Below are positions 47,659-55,456 of a DNA stretch of 64,000 nt, piece by piece. Numbering within the stretch: position 1 is the stretch's first letter; every line of letters begins with the position of its first letter. Source of the stretch: an uncultured Collinsella sp. (GTDB taxonomy: Bacteria > Actinomycetota > Coriobacteriia > Coriobacteriales > Coriobacteriaceae). Made by a program: the position numbers and the translations under genes. The DNA lies in NCBI GenBank assembly GCA_902496335.1, contig CABVAO010000001.1:104918-168917 (forward strand), given 5' to 3'. The notes under the pieces were generated by a model. The model was not told the DNA's origin. It made no database searches and worked only from the letters and a program-made list of their open reading frames with translations.

Positions 47659-47813
47659 CGACCGGACTGCCAAGCGCATCGAACGCGTTCCGGAACCCGG
47701 CGCTTCGCTCGATTAATTTGGACATTTTGTCCCTTGAACGGCACTACCGCCACGTGGCGCCTTCTCGCAAAATTGGATTATTTCCACCGATACCTGCGGG
47801 ATGGGAGCCAAAG

Positions 47814-50800
47814 ATGCTTGATCGCCGTTCGTTACTTGTTGCCGGAGCGTCCTCGCTAGCGAGCATTATGTTGCCTCGCGTGCCGGGAAGCGCAAACGCC
47901 TTCATATTGCCGTTCGCGCCCACCGAAGCCCATGCCGACGAAAAAGACCCCTTCAGGGTGCTCGTTCTCTCGCGCACCATGTTCGGTGTGGTCGTGGTCG
48001 ACGTCGCCAACAAGAATACGCCCATCAAGGGAGCCCAGGTCACGCTCGCGTCGCGTTATGCCGCGGGCAAACAGCTTTCCGCCACTACCGACGACGAGGG
48101 TACGGCTATCTTTGAGGTCGCCCCTCTTTCGGAAGGCTACGTGGACGAGGCAACGCTTCTCGACGCGTACGACTTTAACGGCGGCATCTCCATTAGCATG
48201 GCGGGCTACCGTGATGTCGAGATTCCCCTTGCGCGTATTCAGGGCGGCACCGCCATAACCGCGCCCACGCGTCCGCTTTCCGACGGCGAGCCGTACTTTC
48301 GACAGCTCACGTTCGACGAATGGGACATCCAGTACGCCGATGCTACGTTCATGGCATTGCCGAAGGACGACACGGCAAACGAGCAGCCCGATACGCACGC
48401 CTTTACCGTGCAGGCACATCTGCCACAGGGTGGACAGGCAACGCTGCGCATCAACAAAGTGACGCCCGCCACGGGCAGCTCACCCGAAACCGTCACGCAG
48501 ATTGGCCAAGTCAAGGCCAGCGCATCGAGCGTGGATAATCTGGCGACGTTCACACTCGAAGACAAGTTCCTCGATGCAGCTTCGGGCCTTCTGGAAGAAG
48601 GGTGCAAGCTGCGCTTCGTCCTCGACTATCAGGACAAAACCTACACGCTCTCCTCCCCCATGGCCGTTGTCACCGCGCCGGCCGCAAAGGCGGAATCCGG
48701 ATCGACCACTATCGTCCCCACCACCATGGACCAAGAGATCACTCCGTTTGATTTCCCCGCATCGTTTCCCGGCATCGGTGGTAATAAGTTCACGTGTTGG
48801 ATGCCCTCGTTCCCCATTTTGTTCGATTTCTCGTTTGCCGGATACGTGCTGTTTGGCGGAGGATACAAACCAGCCAGCTATATGAACGATTCAGGCAATC
48901 CGGATCCGGAGTACTGGAAGAAATCGCCGCGTGAATCGGGCGCCAAGCAGGCAAACCGCTACCTCGACGAGATGGAGGGGAAGTGGAATCAGTACAAAAG
49001 TATGAGTGCCGGTTCGGGCACCGATCCAAGAAACACCAAGCTCCTTCGTCACCATTGCACGCCGCTGTTCACGATGGATATCGCCACACAGCTGTACGGC
49101 TCGCTCGCCTACGATTGGGTGGGCAAAACCTGGGGTAACAACAACGACCCCGCATACGGCAATATTAAGGCCCTCTTCCAGGTAAGAACCGACCTCAATT
49201 GGACCGAGCAGTTTACCCTAGGACCGGTGCCGTTTTTCCTAAACGTCAACCCCTGGGTGCTGGCAAAACTGGCGCTCGCCGTGGGCGCCCACACGCACGG
49301 TAGCGGCGCGGCGTTTTTCAAAAACATATCGCTCGACTATTCAAACACCTCGGGCTCGTTCACCATCCAGATCGGGCTTGCCGTCACCTTTGGCGCCGGC
49401 GTTGCAGGCGTCGCTTCGTCCGCCGTGCGCGGCGCCGCATCCCTCACGCTGTTCATTGGGTACGAGAAGGCAGATGGGCACCAGCTTCCGCGACTACGCG
49501 TGGGTGCAGACGTCGATGTCGACGTGATACTCCAGTTCGTAATGTTCAAGTGGACCGCCAAGGCTTGGTCGGGGTCGTGGCCCACACTCCTCGATTCGTG
49601 GAATATGTCGGTGAACAACGGCGACCAGTATGTACTCCAGCGCTCTGAACTCGCATTGGGCGGAGATACGCCTTACACGCTGGATGCCTGCTTCGGCACG
49701 CCCGGCGACATCAAGGCGGGCGGCGTGCCTCAATTTATCGCATCGGCCACCATCGTCACCAACGCCGAGCTGCTCGCATGCGCCGAGGTTAAGGCTACTG
49801 CCGTAAACGTCGCACCTGTCGTGCGCGATTGGGATCAAGCGGTCACGCGCATTGAGCTCGAAGCGGATGCAGAAAGCGACGACACAGGACAGGTCGAGCA
49901 TTTCGTCCACGCACTGATAGAGAACGACGAAAACGCCGCGCCGATGTATGCGTACACCTACATCGGTCAGGCAACGAACGCCGTTGCGGACCCCAACGCC
50001 AATTCTGCCGGCGTGTCGGAGGACGAGCGTGGCGGCATCAAGCCTTCGAGCGACAACGTGCTGTTTGCTGGCGTGCTCAGCGAAGCCCACATGAAGCTGG
50101 CAATGATTGCCGGCGTAGAATGCCTGTTCCGTATCGCCTCGGTGCGCTACGGCGACAATGGTCGCTCGCGCCTGGTGGTACACACAAAGGCAAACGGAAC
50201 GTGGTCCGCTCCCACGCCTGTGGACTTTCCCCTTGGGTTTGGCGAGGGCGACGTGGAGCGCGACAGCATATACGATTACGACTTCGACGTAGTGGAATAT
50301 ACGGACGGAAGAGGAAACCAGGACGCCTACGTGCTGCTGGTCTCGGGCGAGCGCCCCGCCGGCGACGACACCCTTTTCGATATGGCAAGCACAGCCGGCA
50401 TACTGTCCGTTGTGCGCCTGCGCATAAGCAACGACGGAGTTCGCGTGGTATCGCACACGTCGTGGCGCAGCATCTCGCGCGGCCGCCTTCAGGAGGATGG
50501 CTACCATTGCCTGCAGTGCCCACGCATCACGGTGGGCAAGACACTTGTCAACGGGCGCCTGTCGGGCGCCTACCTCCACCGCCGCGGAACCACCGCAGAA
50601 AAGGCGCTCGGCAGCGAGGCCGAGGTTGCGCTGGAGTGCTTTACCCTGTGGTCGGACGTTTCGGGCGACAGCCTGACGTTCCGCCAAGTTCTCCGCTTTC
50701 CGCAGGCACCGTCGAGCATCGAGCTCGGCGCGCCCGAGAATATCAACGGCAAAATGGTGGTGCCCGTTGCATACGAGACCGCAGGCGGTTGTGGCTGTGC

Positions 50801-52181
50801 ATCGTACGCCGTGATCGGCCAGTCCATTGCGGGCTGGGGCGTTATGTCGCCAGATGCCACAGTACCCCACGCGGTGCCGTGGCCGCAGCACACGGGCTTT
50901 TTGGCTACCGTCAACGAGCAACTGCAGCATATTACTTGGACGCGAGGCGCATCGGTATTTGCAACGCAGCCCGTGGGTGCCGCAGGCTGCGGCCCGGCAT
51001 CGTTCAGCGTAAGCAACAACGGCAGGTGCGTGCTCTATGTAGAGAACACCGATGGCAAGGTGGGACAAACCTACGACGAAGAAGGCAACCCGGTAGCAGT
51101 GATGGGCAAGCACTTCCGCATCTTCGCCAGCACCTTGGCAGGCGATCTGTTCACGGAGCCGTTCGTGATGTGCGAGCTGGACCATCCCGTCGATCAGATA
51201 ACGACATTTTTGACGTCGGGGAGCATGCTCTCCGCGCTCGCCACGCACATTGTGAGCGCGGAGAAGAGCGAGGCAGAACTACACGGCATCGAAGTGCCCT
51301 TGGTGGCGTGTGCCACTCCGACGGGCGCAGTCGCTACCTCGGGCGCGGTGGTGCCCGGAGCAGCAGGCGAATCCTTCATGGTCACGGTACGAAACGACGG
51401 CAACACCTTGCTGACCGCCGGCACGATCGATCTGTACCGAGAGGGCTCCAGCCAGCCGTTCTCCAGCGCATCCATCGGGTTCGGAGTGAACGCACGCATG
51501 GCATCGATCTACGATCCAGAGCTTGCCGAGGACGCTTCGGCCAACGACATGACACACGTGAAGTACACGCTCGAGACGCTGGGCGCACATTTTGCAACGC
51601 ACCCGCTGGTAGCCGACAGTGGCAACGCCGTGCTGGCACCGGGTTGCACGGCACAGTTCCGCATGAGCTTCGCCATCCCCGAGAGTTGGAGCGACGAGGT
51701 GGGCAAACGCGTAACGCTATATGCGAAGGCGCGTAAGCTGGTGGCGCTCGATCCCGTAACGCTCGAGGAAATTCGACCGGGCGCAAACTCGACGCTGGGT
51801 GCCGTACTGCACGAGCTTCATGTGCCCGACGCGGCATGCGAACGCTCAGAAGTTCAGGTCGGCGTATGCGACAGCGCGGATACGACAGGACTTCACGATG
51901 CACCGATGACGGCGGACGGCGGTGGCGGCTCGAGTGGCGGCGGTACCGACGAGGGCGGCGGCTCCGGCGGAAGCAGCTCCGGCAGTGGCAAGGACCGCGG
52001 TAACAGCAAGCGTTCTGGAAAAGCAGGCGCGCTTGCTGGAACGGGTGACAGCAACATCCCCCTTACGGCAGCCGCTGCAGCACTCGCCGCGGCAGGCGCC
52101 GGCCTCGTCGCCTACAGCGCCCGCCGCACGGCGCTCGAGATCGACACCGCCAATGAGGCCAATTCGGATAGGCCTCGCTAG
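47814..52181 (+). CDS. Large secreted surface protein with Tat-like signal and LAGTG sorting motif
   Basis: A 1455-residue exported protein. The N terminus MLDRRSLLVAGASSLASIML has a twin-arginine-like RRSLL motif and ends near GSANA. Residues 60-130 look like a carboxypeptidase-regulatory or CNA-B-like fold (IKGAQVTLASRYAAGKQLSATTDDEGTAIFEV). The long middle part is beta-rich, and I recognise no family. A Gly/Ser linker (about 1365-1395) leads to LAGTGD at 1407-1412, then a hydrophobic helix and ARR, which fits a sortase signal with LAGTG in place of LPxTG. The start ATG 47814 follows GGGAG; an upstream open frame lacks a ribosome site. A transient partner sortase is not in the window. Confidence 0.8.
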   Translation: MLDRRSLLVAGASSLASIMLPRVPGSANAFILPFAPTEAHADEKDPFRVLVLSRTMFGVVVVDVANKNTPIKGAQVTLASRYAAGKQLSATTDDEGTAIFEVAPLSEGYVDEATLLDAYDFNGGISISMAGYRDVEIPLARIQGGTAITAPTRPLSDGEPYFRQLTFDEWDIQYADATFMALPKDDTANEQPDTHAFTVQAHLPQGGQATLRINKVTPATGSSPETVTQIGQVKASASSVDNLATFTLEDKFLDAASGLLEEGCKLRFVLDYQDKTYTLSSPMAVVTAPAAKAESGSTTIVPTTMDQEITPFDFPASFPGIGGNKFTCWMPSFPILFDFSFAGYVLFGGGYKPASYMNDSGNPDPEYWKKSPRESGAKQANRYLDEMEGKWNQYKSMSAGSGTDPRNTKLLRHHCTPLFTMDIATQLYGSLAYDWVGKTWGNNNDPAYGNIKALFQVRTDLNWTEQFTLGPVPFFLNVNPWVLAKLALAVGAHTHGSGAAFFKNISLDYSNTSGSFTIQIGLAVTFGAGVAGVASSAVRGAASLTLFIGYEKADGHQLPRLRVGADVDVDVILQFVMFKWTAKAWSGSWPTLLDSWNMSVNNGDQYVLQRSELALGGDTPYTLDACFGTPGDIKAGGVPQFIASATIVTNAELLACAEVKATAVNVAPVVRDWDQAVTRIELEADAESDDTGQVEHFVHALIENDENAAPMYAYTYIGQATNAVADPNANSAGVSEDERGGIKPSSDNVLFAGVLSEAHMKLAMIAGVECLFRIASVRYGDNGRSRLVVHTKANGTWSAPTPVDFPLGFGEGDVERDSIYDYDFDVVEYTDGRGNQDAYVLLVSGERPAGDDTLFDMASTAGILSVVRLRISNDGVRVVSHTSWRSISRGRLQEDGYHCLQCPRITVGKTLVNGRLSGAYLHRRGTTAEKALGSEAEVALECFTLWSDVSGDSLTFRQVLRFPQAPSSIELGAPENINGKMVVPVAYETAGGCGCASYAVIGQSIAGWGVMSPDATVPHAVPWPQHTGFLATVNEQLQHITWTRGASVFATQPVGAAGCGPASFSVSNNGRCVLYVENTDGKVGQTYDEEGNPVAVMGKHFRIFASTLAGDLFTEPFVMCELDHPVDQITTFLTSGSMLSALATHIVSAEKSEAELHGIEVPLVACATPTGAVATSGAVVPGAAGESFMVTVRNDGNTLLTAGTIDLYREGSSQPFSSASIGFGVNARMASIYDPELAEDASANDMTHVKYTLETLGAHFATHPLVADSGNAVLAPGCTAQFRMSFAIPESWSDEVGKRVTLYAKARKLVALDPVTLEEIRPGANSTLGAVLHELHVPDAACERSEVQVGVCDSADTTGLHDAPMTADGGGGSSGGGTDEGGGSGGSSSGSGKDRGNSKRSGKAGALAGTGDSNIPLTAAAAALAAAGAGLVAYSARRTALEIDTANEANSDRPR

Positions 52182-52230
52182 CTCCTAGTTACTTTTGTGA
52201 GAGGCGCCGACTCGGCTCATCGAACATCAA

Positions 52231-52264
52231 ATGGGCTGGTTCTGAATACCCAGAGCCAGCCCAT
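52231..52264. terminator. Bidirectional terminator after the surface protein gene
   Basis: ATGGGCTGG (52231-52239) is perfectly inverted as CCAGCCCAT (52256-52264), with CTG/CAG extending the stem inward. It lies between convergent genes. Confidence 0.75.
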
Positions 52265-52270
52265 TACGCA

Positions 52271-52855
52271 TTAGATGTCGTCAGAGGAGTCGAGTTCTGC
52301 CTCGAGCTTGGCACGGCGTCTTTTCGCCGTGAAAAACGTTGCGCACAGGGCAGCAAACGTGGCCGCGAAAATCGTCGCACCGCAGAACACGCCCGTGGCC
52401 AGGTTCGCCAACCAAAAGACGCTTTCGAGCGGTACGATCTGCGCCTCAGCGATACAGCGCATTGCGGCAATAACAAGCGCGAACGCGGCGCCGCTAAGAC
52501 CGCTGAGAAGCAGGAAATATCCAACAGGAAGATGCTCGGTTTGCCCAAAACGATTGGTATCGACATAGCCCTTCCGCGTTTGCAGTCCTGCGCAAATCAA
52601 CATCACGAGAACGAGCCACAAATACATGGCTGCCTCGAACGGCGTTGCAAAGCCATGCGGCATTTCACTGGCGTCGCTGTGAACCCACGCAACCTGTCGA
52701 GCTATAAACTGGTAGAAAAATATCATCAACATGCCAAACGAAAGCAGCACGAAACCAATCTTGTAGATCTTCGCGCTCTCAGCCTCCAGGCGCTCATCCT
52801 TTGGGCCGGCATATTCACGCCACTTTTGCACGAGTTTTAAATCTTCAAATTTCAT
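52271..52855 (-). CDS. Four-helix membrane protein encoded with an Xre regulator
   Basis: A 194-residue protein. It has a charged N terminus (KFEDLKLVQKWREYAGPKDERLEAESAKIYKIG), four membrane helices (about 33-52, 76-94, 112-135, 145-170) and a basic-acidic tail (AKRRRAKLEAELDSSDD). It resembles DUF6773-type proteins that travel with small Xre regulators. The start has TAGGAG. The gene is nine bases downstream of the regulator, so one transcript is likely. Function unknown. Confidence 0.75.
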   Translation of the reverse strand: MKFEDLKLVQKWREYAGPKDERLEAESAKIYKIGFVLLSFGMLMIFFYQFIARQVAWVHSDASEMPHGFATPFEAAMYLWLVLVMLICAGLQTRKGYVDTNRFGQTEHLPVGYFLLLSGLSGAAFALVIAAMRCIAEAQIVPLESVFWLANLATGVFCGATIFAATFAALCATFFTAKRRRAKLEAELDSSDDI

Positions 52856-52864
52856 AGCGAACTC

Positions 52865-53095
52865 CTAAAGAGCGTTAGGGTCGACGTCGATCCCGTCTTC
52901 CCAAAACAGATCGTTCAACGTAACGCGTAGCGCTTTGCAGATCGCCACACATAAATTGAGCGTGGGGTTATAGCCGCCCGCCTCGATTAGGCCGATAGTC
53001 TGGCGCGTAACGCCCACGGCCTCGGCCAAGTCAGCTTGCGAAAGGCCAACCGCCGCGCGCGCCGCCTTCATGCGTAGGTTCTTTTTGCCCGGCAT
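52865..53095 (-). CDS. Small Xre-family HTH regulator
   Basis: A 76-residue helix-turn-helix protein: MKAARAAVGLSQADLAEAVG, VTRQTIGLIEAGGYNPTLNLCVAICKALRVTLNDLFW. This is the YozG-like minimal HTH form. The ATG at 53095 follows AAAGGA; an upstream extension is unlikely. It is the first gene of a two-gene operon with the four-helix protein. An inverted repeat (53117-53183) lies at the promoter. Confidence 0.88.
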   Translation of the reverse strand: MPGKKNLRMKAARAAVGLSQADLAEAVGVTRQTIGLIEAGGYNPTLNLCVAICKALRVTLNDLFWEDGIDVDPNAL

Positions 53096-53116
53096 GGAGT
53101 TCCTTTCGTAGTAATG

Positions 53117-53183
53117 GACAGATATCCGTTGCAACATGACAGAAATATATTGCATATATCAGACAATGTCAACTATATCTGTC
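53117..53183. promoter_or_regulatory. Inverted repeat at the Xre operon promoter
   Basis: GACAGATAT (53117-53125) is perfectly inverted as ATATCTGTC (53175-53183). TGACAG and TGTCA boxes lie in the AT-rich DNA between. It fits autoregulation by the small Xre protein. Confidence 0.45.
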
Positions 53184-53245
53184 ATTATGAAAACCATGTC
53201 CGACATCGCCATGCGGACATTACAACTTCGGTTCACTATTCAAAC

Positions 53246-53319
53246 TTACTCGGACAGAACCGACTCGGTTTTGTCCGAGTAAACGAATCTCCATCGAACT
53301 CCGAACGATTGTTCGATGG
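53246..53319. repeat. Two hairpins upstream of the topoisomerase operon
   Basis: The first is a 37-base nested palindrome. TTACTCGGACA (53246-53256) pairs with TGTCCGAGTAA (53272-53282), and inside it AACCGA pairs with TCGGTT. The second has CCATCGAAC (53291-53299) inverted as GTTCGATGG (53311-53319). Both lie 96-169 bp before the gene at 53415, where a leader or divergent operator would be. Confidence 0.7.
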
Positions 53320-53414
53320 ATTTCATGTTGGTTGGAATCGCCCAAGGGCTGGGCTATGCTACCTTGACTATCTATATGACTTAAACGCAGCAAAGGAGCA
53401 CCGAGAGAGCGAGT

Positions 53415-55412
53415 ATGGCAAAAAACACCGCAAACTATGGTAACGACAGTATCCGCCAGCTCAAGGACGAGGAACGCGTACGTCTGCGCCCTGCCGTCAT
53501 CTTCGGCTCGGACGGACTCGATGGCTGTGCACACGCTGCCTTCGAGATCCTGTCCAACGCCGTTGACGAGGCGCGCCAGGGCTACGGCAAGCTCATCACC
53601 CTTACCGCCTTTCGCGATGGTTCCATTCAGGTAGAGGACAACGGCCGCGGCTGCCCGCTCGACTGGAATCCCTCCGAGAAGCGCTTTAACTGGGAACTCG
53701 TCTTTTGCGAGCTCTACGCCGGCGGCAAGTACAACAACAACCAGGGCGGCGACTACGACTTCTCGCTCGGCACCAACGGCCTGGGCTCGTGCGCGACCCA
53801 GTACGCCTCCGAATACATGGACGTCACGGTTTGGCGCGACGGCAACAAGTACTCTCTGCACTTTAAGAAGGGCAAGGTCGTCGGCGCCAAAAAGAAGGCA
53901 CTCGAGATTGAACCCAGCGACGAGGACCGCACCGGTACCACTATCAAGTGGCGCCCCGATCTTGAAGTCTTCACCTCCATCAGCATCCCCCACGATTGGT
54001 ATCGCGAGACCATGCGCCGTCAGGCCGTGGTCAACGCCAACGTGACCTTCCGCCTGCGCATCGAGGGCGACGATGGCGAGTTTTCCGAAGAGGACTTTTG
54101 CTACCCCAAGGGCATCGAGGACTACGTGCTCGAGAAGGTCGGTACCGACTACCTTACCGAGCCCTTCTTTATCGAGGCCGACCGTCGCGGTCGCGATCGC
54201 GAGGACCTGCCCGACTACAACGTAAAAATCACTGCTTGCATGTGCTTCTCGCGCACTTTCATGATGCAGGAGTACTACCACAACTCATCGTGGCTCGAGA
54301 ACGGCGGTTCGCCCGAAAAGGCCGCTCGCAGCGCTCTGACCAGCGCCATCGATGCCTATATTAAGCAACAGGGCAAGTACAACAAAAACGAGAGCGGCAT
54401 TAAGTGGCAAGACGTCCAGGACTGTCTGGTGCTGGTGACCAACTGCTTCTCCACCCAGACGTCCTACGAAAACCAGACTAAGAAGGCCATCAACAACCGC
54501 TTTATCCAGCAGGCCATGACGGCATTCTTTAAGGAGCGCCTCTCGACCTACTTGATCGAGAACAAAGACGCCGCCAACAAGATCATGGAGCAGGTGCTCA
54601 TCAACAAGCGCTCGCGCGAGAACGCCGAGAAGACGCGTCAGAGCATCAAGACCAACCTGCAGCAGAAGACCGACATGGCCAACCGCGTGCAGAAGTTCAT
54701 CGATTGCCGCTCCAAGGACAAGAGCCGCCGCGAGATCTACATCGTAGAGGGCGACTCGGCAGCAGGCGCCATTCGCACCTCGCGCGATGCCGAGTTCCAG
54801 GGCGTTATGCCCGTCCGCGGCAAGATCCTCAACTGCCTGAAGGAGGACTACCCGCGCATTTTTAAGTCCGACATCATCATGGACCTCATGCGCGTGCTGG
54901 GCTGCGGCGTGGAGATCAAGGACAAGCGCATCAAGAACCTCGGTGCCTTTGACCTCGACAACCTCAACTGGAACAAGGTCATCATCTGTACGGACGCCGA
55001 CGTCGACGGTTATCACATCCGCACGCTCGTGCTCACCATGCTCTACCGCCTGGTGCCCACACTTATCGACGAGGGCTACGTGTATATCGCCGAGTCGCCG
55101 CTCTACGAGATCAACTGCAAAGAGAAGACCTACTTTGCCTACACCGAGCTCGAAAAGAACGGCATTCTTAAGGAAATCGGCGACCAGAAGTGCTCCATCA
55201 ACCGCTCCAAGGGTCTTGGTGAGAACGATCCGGACATGATGTGGCTCACCACCATGAACCCCGAGACGCGTCGTCTGATCAAGGTGGAACCCGAGGACGT
55301 CACCAAGATGGAGACCATGTTCAACCTATTGCTGGGCAACGACGAGGCAGGCCGCAAGCGCCATATCTCCGAGCACGGCAAGGAATATCTGGACCAGCTA
55401 GACCTGCAATAG
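53415..55412 (+). CDS. Divergent type IIA topoisomerase subunit B
   Basis: A 665-residue GyrB/ParE homologue. The GHKL ATPase motifs are diverged: ILSNAVDEARQG (usually IVDNSVDEA), VEDNGRGCPLD and LGTNGLGSCATQYASE (usually GLHGVGxSVVNA). The Toprim domain is intact, with catalytic Glu445 in IVEGDSAAGAI, VRGKILN and CTDADVDGYHIRTL. The C terminus KGLGENDPDMMW corresponds to GyrB KGLGEM. Length is near 640. It lies 44 bases before the subunit A gene. Its role beside the housekeeping gyrase (not in this window) is unknown. Confidence 0.88.
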   Translation: MAKNTANYGNDSIRQLKDEERVRLRPAVIFGSDGLDGCAHAAFEILSNAVDEARQGYGKLITLTAFRDGSIQVEDNGRGCPLDWNPSEKRFNWELVFCELYAGGKYNNNQGGDYDFSLGTNGLGSCATQYASEYMDVTVWRDGNKYSLHFKKGKVVGAKKKALEIEPSDEDRTGTTIKWRPDLEVFTSISIPHDWYRETMRRQAVVNANVTFRLRIEGDDGEFSEEDFCYPKGIEDYVLEKVGTDYLTEPFFIEADRRGRDREDLPDYNVKITACMCFSRTFMMQEYYHNSSWLENGGSPEKAARSALTSAIDAYIKQQGKYNKNESGIKWQDVQDCLVLVTNCFSTQTSYENQTKKAINNRFIQQAMTAFFKERLSTYLIENKDAANKIMEQVLINKRSRENAEKTRQSIKTNLQQKTDMANRVQKFIDCRSKDKSRREIYIVEGDSAAGAIRTSRDAEFQGVMPVRGKILNCLKEDYPRIFKSDIIMDLMRVLGCGVEIKDKRIKNLGAFDLDNLNWNKVIICTDADVDGYHIRTLVLTMLYRLVPTLIDEGYVYIAESPLYEINCKEKTYFAYTELEKNGILKEIGDQKCSINRSKGLGENDPDMMWLTTMNPETRRLIKVEPEDVTKMETMFNLLLGNDEAGRKRHISEHGKEYLDQLDLQ

Positions 55413-55456
55413 CAGCAAATCGATAACGACGGCCATAAGAAGTTCAAGAGGAAATC

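Noticed and set aside
49494..51248. 584-codon minus-strand open frame
   Set aside because: It is antisense within the large surface protein gene and has no recognisable domain or start context.
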